64,000 nucleotides of DNA, from contig OZ244046.1 in assembly GCA_965215055.1 (NCBI GenBank), positions 992,001 through 1,056,000 on the forward strand, in the 5' to 3' direction. This DNA is from G965215055 sp965215055 (lineage in GTDB: Bacteria > Pseudomonadota > Gammaproteobacteria > UBA4575). Positions 16,592 to 23,346 of this stretch are shown here, piece by piece. Every line of letters starts with the position of its first letter. The stretch's first letter is position 1. The notes beneath the pieces were generated by a model. It was not told where the DNA came from. It saw nothing but the letters and a program-made list of their open reading frames with translations, and made no database searches. The position numbers and the translations under genes were made by a program.

Positions 16592-17281
16592 ATGTACTGG
16601 CAAGATCAGGAAGATAAAAAAAAGCGGTATGTCCTACCCGACGATATCATGGACATATCTTTCAAGGTACATTGCAGGCAACTGCCCTTGGACCACGCCT
16701 ACGCCCTGTCGCAAGCCATTCAGCAGGCATTGCCCTGGATTGCTGATGAGCCACACGCCGGCATTCACCTGATTCATGGTGCGGAATCCGGTAACGGCTG
16801 GATGCGCCCCCAGGACCCCGATGCAGTATTACATCTGTCGCGGCGCACGCGCTTCACGTTGAGACTGCCCAAGCAGCGCATGGCCGACGCCCGTCGACTG
16901 GCTGACAAAACCCTGGAAGTAGGCAGTTATGCACTGCAACTAAGCAATCCGCAACCCAAGCTGCTGTCACCGCTGACAACTATATTCTCCCGCTACATCG
17001 TTACGGATGACATTGAAAACGAAAATGCCTTTCTTGACCATGCTACGCGATTACTCGAAGATGAAGGCATTCGAGTCAGCAGAATGATGAGCGGTCGCCC
17101 TCACGTGCTGCGTATGCCGAAGCGAAATCTATGTACGCGCAGCCTGATGCTCGACGGCCTGGAAATTGAAGAATCCGTTCATTTACAGCAGTATGGCCTT
17201 GGCAAAGGACGCAAGGTCGGCTGCGGCCTGTTTCTACCTCATAAGGGTATTGACGCGGTAGCACCTGTTCAGGAAAAATAA
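16592..17281 (+). CDS. Cas6/Cmx6-like RAMP protein without a CRISPR locus
   Basis: 229 residues. The opening MDISFKVHCRQLPLDHAYAL, the segment AGIHLIHGAESGNGW, the line FTLRLPKQRMADARRLADKT and the C-terminal glycine-rich loop GLGKGRKVGCGLFLPHKGI (about 202-220) follow the Cmx6 branch of Cas6 (type I-MYXAN) closely. Cas6 proteins are ferredoxin-fold RNases that cut CRISPR precursor RNA. No repeat-spacer array and no other cas gene is present in the 64 kb, and the gene lies in a sulfur operon between an unknown small gene and a DsrC-like gene. It may bind or process another RNA, for example from the dsr region. Whether catalytic residues remain cannot be judged from one sequence. His40-like residues and Lys near the loop are present. 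Confidence 0.75.
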   Translation: MYWQDQEDKKKRYVLPDDIMDISFKVHCRQLPLDHAYALSQAIQQALPWIADEPHAGIHLIHGAESGNGWMRPQDPDAVLHLSRRTRFTLRLPKQRMADARRLADKTLEVGSYALQLSNPQPKLLSPLTTIFSRYIVTDDIENENAFLDHATRLLEDEGIRVSRMMSGRPHVLRMPKRNLCTRSLMLDGLEIEESVHLQQYGLGKGRKVGCGLFLPHKGIDAVAPVQEK

Positions 17282-17347
17282 AAGCATACGCATATAATTG
17301 GTTCATCAAGTAAAAATTGATATTTGTTGTTAGACAGAGGAGTAGAT

Positions 17348-17689
17348 ATGGCAATAGATATTAATGGCAAGGAAATTGAAACTACGGGCTCAGGGTTTCT
17401 GGCCAATACGGAAGACTGGAATGAAGAGGTCGCCAAGGCGATCGCTGAACAGGAAGAAATTGAGCTTACTGACAAACACTGGGATGTCATCCATTATCTC
17501 AGAGATGAATACTTTAATAACAACGGCAACTTGCCGAATACACGTAACATAGTCAAGGCAATGGCCAAGGCATGGGATGACAAAAAACTGAGCGCCAAGG
17601 CTTTGTATGACCTGTTTCCCGGTAACCCCAGCAAACAAGCCGGGCGTATTAGTGGATTACCTGAAAGTCGGCGCAAAGGGGGCTACTGA
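17348..17689 (+). CDS. Cysteine-free DsrC/TusE homologue (RspA-type)
   Basis: 113 residues from ATG 17348, which follows AGAGGAG. It matches DsrC along its length: the N-terminal MAIDINGKEIETTGSGFLAN, then DKHWDVIHYLRDEYFNN and ALYDLFPGNPSKQAGRISGL. The arm that normally carries the sulfur cysteines ends GRISGLPESRRKGGY, so both the CysB and the CysA positions are lost. There is no cysteine in the whole protein, and it cannot carry sulfur. Members of the DsrC family without cysteines have been called RspA and were proposed to be regulatory. Here it lies upstream of a second DsrL gene. Confidence 0.85.
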   Translation: MAIDINGKEIETTGSGFLANTEDWNEEVAKAIAEQEEIELTDKHWDVIHYLRDEYFNNNGNLPNTRNIVKAMAKAWDDKKLSAKALYDLFPGNPSKQAGRISGLPESRRKGGY

Positions 17690-17792
17690 ACCGCCACACC
17701 CAACCGTGTTGCACCTAATACGGAATACAGACAATGTCTTGATGGGCTACTATATTAAAGTGGATATTCAGGTTTGTACGTGAGGAATTGAC

Positions 17793-17996
17793 ATGAGTTC
17801 CAAGCAGGAAAAAATAGAAAAATTGCTCGAAATGCAAAGAAAATTCATTGAGTACGAGCGATCTGGCGAGCTGACTGCGCAAGGATACTGGTTTCCCAAC
17901 AGTGGTTCAGAATTGGATGGCTATAAGGAAGAGTACATGAAGACCGCAATGGAAGTGGTTGACGTTGCCCATGAGGAAGTGGGCTCCAAAAAATAG
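17793..17996 (+). CDS. Small hydrophilic protein of unknown function
   Basis: 67 residues, starting at ATG 17793 after a GAGGAA ribosome site. It is highly charged (KQEKIEKLLEMQRKFIEYER) with a YWFPNSGSELDGYKEEY centre and probably forms two helices. It is not recognised as a named family. It sits on the same strand about 100 bases after the DsrC-like gene and 107 bases before the next gene, within the sulfur accessory unit. The good ribosome site and typical codon use are the reasons to call it real. Confidence 0.65.
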   Translation: MSSKQEKIEKLLEMQRKFIEYERSGELTAQGYWFPNSGSELDGYKEEYMKTAMEVVDVAHEEVGSKK

Positions 17997-18103
17997 TCAA
18001 CTCGTATTTTCAAGTATCACTTGGCTTAACGCGGCAAATCCATCGCCTAACGACGATTTGTGGGGACCTTGCGGCATTTCAATCCTGTCAGCCGTGGGAA
18101 TTG

Positions 18104-18427
18104 ATGATACTTAAAGTGACAATCGACGAGAAGACCTTTCCTCTGGAGGTGGACAGTGACATGATGCAGCGTGCAGGGGATGCGTTTCAGAAGATGGACG
18201 CGGACATGGACAAGGGCTGGCAGATGAGCCGCACGTGGGTAGACCTGCCGAACGATGTACAGCGCTGTCAAATCGCGGCGGACAAGATGCTCACTGCAAT
18301 CCAGCAGGAGAAAGCGGCTACCGTGGGGCTTATGGCGGCATATATAATGAACAAGATACCTGACGTTCACGCCGTTGATATCGACACTTCGGGGGATATG
18401 ACATTGACGGAAATTATACTAGAATGA
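18104..18427 (+). CDS. Conserved-looking protein of unknown function in the sulfur accessory unit
   Basis: 107 residues from ATG 18104. It begins with a beta-type stretch (MILKVTIDEKTFPLEVDSDM), has a central helical part with DMDKGWQMSRTWVDLPND, and ends HAVDIDTSGDMTLTEIIL. The phrase GWQMSR with a helix of Asp and Lys is striking but is not a motif I can name. It is soluble, without signal peptide or cysteine clusters (one Cys). It precedes dsrL2 by 58 bases. A role with the DsrL-type enzyme or the DsrC-like protein is plausible by position only. Confidence 0.65.
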   Translation: MILKVTIDEKTFPLEVDSDMMQRAGDAFQKMDADMDKGWQMSRTWVDLPNDVQRCQIAADKMLTAIQQEKAATVGLMAAYIMNKIPDVHAVDIDTSGDMTLTEIILE

Positions 18428-18485
18428 GGTAATCAGCTATCCGAATTTTTTCGGGAAAATCGGCACACTCATCTTGGGGGTAGTT

Positions 18486-20414
18486 ATGGCAGAGGACAAA
18501 CTTACGTTTCGACGCTACAAGGATGGTGATCACATTACGACGCAATGGAGTAGAGATGTCGTTCAAAATGGTTTATCGGAGATTTGTCCTACCTATATTC
18601 ATCGCACCCCTCCGTGCCAGGCTAGTTGTCCTTCCGGCCACGACATTCGTGGCTGGCTGTCTATCGTACGCGGCATTGACAAACCCGTAGGCGACATGAC
18701 TTGGCAGGAATACGCTTTCCGCCGAATGACAATGTCCAACCCTTTTCCGTCGGTAATGGGCCGCGTGTGTCCCGCCCCTTGCGAAGATGGGTGCAATCGC
18801 AATGAAGTCGAAGAAGCAGTTGGCATCAACGCCGTTGAACAATACGTCGGGGATTGGGCGCTACAAAAAAATATGACGTATTCCGTGCCCGACCAGGAAA
18901 GCGGTAAAAAAGTCGCTATCGTCGGCGGCGGCTGCGCCGGCCTGACAGCTGCCTATTTTTTGCGCCAAAGAGGTCATGCCTGCACGATTTTCGATTCCTA
19001 CAGCCAACTTGGCGGAATGATGGTGTTCGGCATACCAGGCTACCGCACACCGCGTGAGGTATTGGAAGGCGAAATCAACCGGATCATTGATATGGGCGTG
19101 GAAGTAAGGCTCAATACCCGAGTTGGGACAGACGTCTCGGTAGAAGAACTGGAGCGTAATTTCGATGCCGTCTTTTGGGGTATTGGTGCGATTTCCGGCA
19201 GAAAACTACCTATTCCGGGTGGTGATGCGCCCAACTGTGTGGACGGCATGTCGTACCTGCGTGCATTTAACGAGGGACGTTTGAAATATCTTGATGGCCG
19301 CGTGCTGGTGATTGGTGCAGGCGATACTGCAATGGACGTGCTGGCCGTAGCAAGGCGCATCGGCAACATTCACAACATCACTGAAAAAGACCGCCCGGAC
19401 AACGTGATCCTGGGTCACACTGTGCACGATGTTGCTACAGTAGCGCGCCGTAAAAGTGCTGACGTGTGGGTAGTGTACCGCAGGCCAATCTCACAGGCAC
19501 CGGCAACCAAACACGAACTTGACGCCGTGATTCGTGAAGGCGTGGAAATCCATGACGGCCTGTCTCCCATAGAGGTCATCAAGGATGACTTGGGTCGCGC
19601 CAAGGCCTTGAAGGTGGCACCGGTGGAGAACGTCGATGGCGAGTTGCAGGTCAAGGAAGATAAGGCCTTCGACGTTGATTGCAAGCTCATCGTCAGTGCG
19701 ACCGGCCAGACAGGCGACTACACTGGTCTTGAAGAGTTCGACAACGGTCGAGGGCTGATGGATGCCGACAAGGTCTACCAGGTGGTGGGCAAGCCGGGAC
19801 ATTTCGTTGCCGGAGACGCTGTCAAACCACACCTGTTGACTACGGCTATCGGTCAGGCATCCATTGCTGCGGAAGGCATTGACCACTATCTAAATGGCCA
19901 GGAGATACCCAAACGGCCCAAAATTGATACCCATCACTTCAAATTGCTGGATGAATTGCGCGGACGCGACCTGGAACCCGAAAAATTCAAACCCGGGGAG
20001 GCATGGGGCACCGACTCCGCAGATTTTGCCGTGCATAACTATGAGGACCGCTCGTCCACCGAAATTGCAACCAGCGATCAATTGCATCTCGCCTACTTTG
20101 AACGTGAACCGATGAACCGGCGAGAAGAAGCCAACATTACCGCCGAAGAGGTGCTGAACAACTTTCAGGAAAGATTCTCCTCCCTGGAAGAAGAAAAGGC
20201 GATCGAAGAGGCAGGCCGCTGCATGAGTTGTGGAATGTGCTTCGAGTGCGACAACTGCGTGGTCTATTGTCCGGAAGACGCCATTTTCAGAGTCAAGAAA
20301 GACAAGCGTGCCATGGGACGCTACGTGGATACCGACTACGACAAATGCGTGGGCTGCCACATCTGCGCCGACGTTTGTCCCAGCGGTTACATTAAAATGG
20401 GCCTGAGTTACTAG
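18486..20414 (+). CDS. Second DsrL-type iron-sulfur flavoprotein (DsrL paralogue)
   Basis: 642 residues from ATG 18486. It matches the operon's DsrL nearly end to end: CPTYIHRTPPCQASCPSGHD and CPAPCEDGC at the N-terminus, FAD site GGGCAGLTAAYFLRQRG, second dinucleotide site IGAGDTAMDVLAVARRIG, and the two C-terminal clusters CMSCGMCFECDNC and CVGCHICADVC. The last 60 residues are almost the same in both copies, while the middle part differs. Its FAD loop has a cysteine (GGGCAG) where DsrL has proline (GGGPAG). It is the last gene of the plus-strand accessory unit, next to a DsrC homologue, so a distinct DsrL/DsrC-like partnership is likely. Electron transfer between NAD(P)H and a sulfur-linked partner is inferred. 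Confidence 0.92.
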   Translation: MAEDKLTFRRYKDGDHITTQWSRDVVQNGLSEICPTYIHRTPPCQASCPSGHDIRGWLSIVRGIDKPVGDMTWQEYAFRRMTMSNPFPSVMGRVCPAPCEDGCNRNEVEEAVGINAVEQYVGDWALQKNMTYSVPDQESGKKVAIVGGGCAGLTAAYFLRQRGHACTIFDSYSQLGGMMVFGIPGYRTPREVLEGEINRIIDMGVEVRLNTRVGTDVSVEELERNFDAVFWGIGAISGRKLPIPGGDAPNCVDGMSYLRAFNEGRLKYLDGRVLVIGAGDTAMDVLAVARRIGNIHNITEKDRPDNVILGHTVHDVATVARRKSADVWVVYRRPISQAPATKHELDAVIREGVEIHDGLSPIEVIKDDLGRAKALKVAPVENVDGELQVKEDKAFDVDCKLIVSATGQTGDYTGLEEFDNGRGLMDADKVYQVVGKPGHFVAGDAVKPHLLTTAIGQASIAAEGIDHYLNGQEIPKRPKIDTHHFKLLDELRGRDLEPEKFKPGEAWGTDSADFAVHNYEDRSSTEIATSDQLHLAYFEREPMNRREEANITAEEVLNNFQERFSSLEEEKAIEEAGRCMSCGMCFECDNCVVYCPEDAIFRVKKDKRAMGRYVDTDYDKCVGCHICADVCPSGYIKMGLSY

Positions 20415-20453
20415 CTGACTACCTGTAAGGCAGACTTTTACAAAACGGGAGTT

Positions 20454-20888
20454 TCAGGCCAGCCGCTTTTCCATTCGCTGGTGCTTCAATTCAGGCCGTT
20501 CACTTTTGCTCTCGCCCTTGACTACGTAACCGTTTTTGGCATAAAAACCTGTCGCACTCTGACGAGCATACAACCAACAGACCTGTAGCTGATTGGCGCG
20601 CACAATTTTTTCAAGTTTGCCAAGGATGGTACTGCCAACCCCCTGATTCTGATAATTCTCGTGGACGGCCATATACCGAATACGCGCCGTATTATCGGGT
20701 TCGACGTGTATCCTGCCGACGCCGATCACTACATGATTGTGGTATGCAGCCACGTGAAAAGATCGCTCCTCCAGTTCATCCCGCTCACTGCCGCGCGGCA
20801 AGTTGAGGGGCTTGCGCAACATCTGCCACCGAAATAGAAAATATTCAGCAAGCTCTTCAGGGGTAACGGGGGATTTATAGATAATCAA
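20454..20888 (-). CDS. GNAT-family N-acetyltransferase
   Basis: 144 residues with the GNAT acetyl-CoA site: VHENYQNQGVGSTILGKLE (the Q-x-x-G-x-G/A loop) after the strand IRYMAV, and a C-terminal ATGFYAKNGYVVKGE. The substrate is unknown. The length is normal. It follows the oxygenase gene on the minus strand with 8 bases between, so it is probably the last gene of a three-gene unit (22561 to 20454). The gene converges with dsrL2. Confidence 0.85.
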   Translation of the reverse strand: MIIYKSPVTPEELAEYFLFRWQMLRKPLNLPRGSERDELEERSFHVAAYHNHVVIGVGRIHVEPDNTARIRYMAVHENYQNQGVGSTILGKLEKIVRANQLQVCWLYARQSATGFYAKNGYVVKGESKSERPELKHQRMEKRLA

Positions 20889-20896
20889 CGTGAACG

Positions 20897-21514
20897 TTAT
20901 GCAAACACTACCCAGGTAGTTGCAATATATTTCACCCCGCGCATCAATACCACGCCACGGTGCTCATGGGTCCAAAAAGGCGGAAACAGGACCAACTTAC
21001 CGGTTTCAGGTGTGATCTTTACATCTTGAAATAAAAATTCCGTTTCGCCACCGGCCCCGCGCACATCATTCAAATACCAGATTGCTACGAGCTGGCGATG
21101 ACTGAATTCGTGGCTCCCGCCGTCAACATGCCAGTGATAATGTTCGCCGGGGCGGGTTCTCTGTATACCATAGCCCATATCCTTGAATGGACCTTTGAAA
21201 AACGTATAGCTTTCGCGAAACTCCTTGATAGCCGACCCCAAGGCACGAAAAAGCATTCGGTCAACATCTTTCCAGTGTGCCTTGCCACTCACTACAAGAT
21301 CAGTCGACTTCTTGATGCTGGAATCTTGATTGGCCAGTTGTCCAATACGCCCTTCATACTGCTCGTCTTTCGCTTTCTCGAATCGCGCGATGACTTCCTT
21401 GCAAAAATCATCTGCAAGTGAACCAGGCTGCTCGAAAATAAAACTGTTGGGCTTGATTTCACGGATAGTCCGTAGTGGTTGCACAGCTGCATCTCTGACG
21501 ATTGCCTGACTCAT
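20897..21514 (-). CDS. Prolyl-4-hydroxylase-type Fe(II)/2-oxoglutarate oxygenase
   Basis: 205 residues with the iron triad His129, Asp131 (YHWHVDGG) and His183 or His185 (WTHEHRGV), then a basic residue nearby (Arg192 or Lys195) for 2-oxoglutarate. The core IWYLNDVRGAGGETEFLF and LVLFPPFWTH are typical of the PiuC/P4H group. The substrate is not known: peptidyl prolines or a small molecule. It is four bases from the 347-residue gene upstream, suggesting a single transcript with it and the GNAT gene. Two different 2-oxoglutarate oxygenases thus flank the sulfur accessory unit. Confidence 0.88.
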   Translation of the reverse strand: MSQAIVRDAAVQPLRTIREIKPNSFIFEQPGSLADDFCKEVIARFEKAKDEQYEGRIGQLANQDSSIKKSTDLVVSGKAHWKDVDRMLFRALGSAIKEFRESYTFFKGPFKDMGYGIQRTRPGEHYHWHVDGGSHEFSHRQLVAIWYLNDVRGAGGETEFLFQDVKITPETGKLVLFPPFWTHEHRGVVLMRGVKYIATTWVVFA

Positions 21515-21517
21515 CTC

Positions 21518-22561
21518 TTACAGAGTCCTCTCCTGCACGATAACCTCCAGCTTTGACAAACCGCCATCAGGTTCCTTCTCATAGCAGTCCAGTATATCGC
21601 TTGCCAAATCTGACCAGTGTCTTACACCCGTCGCAACAAGCCTCTTGAGCGGTTTGAGGTCATTCGTTTCAGCCCAGGTCTGATACGCGTCCTGAAAACC
21701 AGGAAACAACTCCTTGCGCATGGCGACCAGGTTAGCTGCATAAAAGTGCAAGGATGCCGGATTATAGTTTTCAATCAAGCCGGGCAAAGTAGAGATACAA
21801 TCTGCAAGCAGGTCTTTGACTGCCCTCGCCATGATTTCTGCGCGTGACCGAGGCAGGCTTACCATCATCTTACGCCAACCTCCACCCAGCTCCAGTGCGG
21901 CAACAAATTCACCGATTTCATGCAAAGCCACTGCCTCCAGTTCACTATCCGTCATCTCATCAAGCGCAGTGTCCACATCCTTGTTAAAGTCATAAAACGA
22001 CAATGCTTTCGCCATCGCGTTCTCGTGCTTATGCCATTGCCACTCCTGAAATCTTTCCCATAAATAGCGGCGCAGTGATTCACGGCGAATGAATACATTC
22101 TTCCCCAGCGTCATGGCCGGAGGCGCGGTCAGGTCACGCGCACACTCATCCGCAGAAACGTACATGGTGAAATCGCTGTAGACCTCTTTGGCTTCGAGCC
22201 TGGCCAAAAAGAAGTGAGGGGCTGCACGCAAGCCTACACCGCCACTGTACACGTACCCTTTGGGCGCGAGAGCCTTGTTGATGTTATTCGTATCGAACGG
22301 GCCGAATTCCCGACCGTCTATCGACAGGGAATGAAAACTTTCCTCCGCCAAACTTTCCCACAGGCTTTCGCGTTCCTGCATCCACGCGCCCACGTCTTTT
22401 TTTGGCAACGTGTCATTGTATGAGTAACCATTTTCCCAGCGAAAGTATTCACGCATTTTCAAAAGATAATCGCACAGCGTATAGTTTGCGGCATGATGCG
22501 CGTCAGAGATGTCGCAGTTCTTTTGAACCGTTTCGCAGAGTAACTCAGCATGATCGAACAT
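21518..22561 (-). CDS. Conserved hypothetical protein, first gene of the oxygenase-GNAT unit
   Basis: 347 residues, soluble, mostly helical, no signal peptide. It has four cysteines, with no CxxC cluster pattern. Recognisable stretches are AANYTLCDYLLKMREYFRWE, LHEIGEFVAALELGGGW and PASLHFYAANLVAMRKELFP. From memory it may belong to a family seen in sulfur-metabolising bacteria (Sfum_1244-type), but I cannot confirm this. The HEIGE and HFY residues could bind metal, though the spacing does not match a known metalloprotease. It is divergent to the gene at 22654 with 92 bases between them. Confidence 0.7.
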   Translation of the reverse strand: MFDHAELLCETVQKNCDISDAHHAANYTLCDYLLKMREYFRWENGYSYNDTLPKKDVGAWMQERESLWESLAEESFHSLSIDGREFGPFDTNNINKALAPKGYVYSGGVGLRAAPHFFLARLEAKEVYSDFTMYVSADECARDLTAPPAMTLGKNVFIRRESLRRYLWERFQEWQWHKHENAMAKALSFYDFNKDVDTALDEMTDSELEAVALHEIGEFVAALELGGGWRKMMVSLPRSRAEIMARAVKDLLADCISTLPGLIENYNPASLHFYAANLVAMRKELFPGFQDAYQTWAETNDLKPLKRLVATGVRHWSDLASDILDCYEKEPDGGLSKLEVIVQERTL

Positions 22562-22653
22562 GAGTTTATTATACGCCCACTGGAGCCTGACCTGAAATTA
22601 TCGAAATGTGGCTTGAATGATAGCCCACCACAACCAAGCAATAGGAAAACAAC

Positions 22654-23268
22654 GTGGTTAGACTGAAGACCCAGTGGAACCTGAAAGACAAAAAACGAAC
22701 ACCGGAAAAAATTGCCAGCGTGATCAGTTTCAACCTGTGGGTATTGGCTGCAGATGCATGCTTGTTCCTCGAAAACGAAGGCTTTGAAACTCGTACACAA
22801 TCACAGCGCCTGGACGTCATCGCGGAATTTGTCGCCTTTGGTGCACACATTGCCGACCGCATGGTATTCGACGATATGACCGCCGCCGAGCGAGAATTGT
22901 TCATCAACGCCTTGGGCCAATACCTTGCCAATACCATGCAGACGAATTGCGAGGAAGTATGCGGCAAAGGTGAATACCGCAAGGACTTTATCAACCTGCT
23001 GAACGACAGAATGAGCGAGTATTCCGAATGCGGTTACAGCCACACCGACGGCCCCGCCTTTTCCATGCGGCGTCTGGCAGGCAATCACGTGCAAGCGGTG
23101 ATGGGCGAAAAAGACAACAAGTGGATTCCTGATTACGTCATCGACTCGGAAATTCCGAAACTGCTACTGGGGCTCAAACGGGTCTTCAAGGGACAAGAGA
23201 CATCCTTGCGTGAGGCCGATTTCGCGCCACCGCCTATTCCTGAAAACGGTGTATGGGGAGAGGAGTAG
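22654..23268 (+). CDS. Hypothetical protein, divergent to the oxygenase unit
   Basis: 204 residues from a GTG at 22654 (AGGAAA lies upstream). It is soluble and helical: SVISFNLWVLAADACLFLEN, IAEFVAFGAHIADRMVF, and later FSMRRLAGNHVQAVMG. No family is recognised. The ADRMVF and HVQAV parts suggest a bundle of helices. It lies just before the GC-rich helicase cassette, with 78 bases between. Codon use resembles the sulfur genes, not the cassette, so it probably belongs to the native chromosome. Confidence 0.65.
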   Translation: MVRLKTQWNLKDKKRTPEKIASVISFNLWVLAADACLFLENEGFETRTQSQRLDVIAEFVAFGAHIADRMVFDDMTAAERELFINALGQYLANTMQTNCEEVCGKGEYRKDFINLLNDRMSEYSECGYSHTDGPAFSMRRLAGNHVQAVMGEKDNKWIPDYVIDSEIPKLLLGLKRVFKGQETSLREADFAPPPIPENGVWGEE

Positions 23269-23346
23269 ACTGCCTATACCCAGCAGGTAAATAAAATATT
23301 CAGGTCGCGCATTTATGATACACAACGTTTTGGTTTGAACAATGAT

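Noticed and set aside
16592..17281. Reading the Cas6-like gene as proof of a CRISPR system
   Set aside because: No cas operon or array exists here, so only an orphan RNase-like protein can be claimed.
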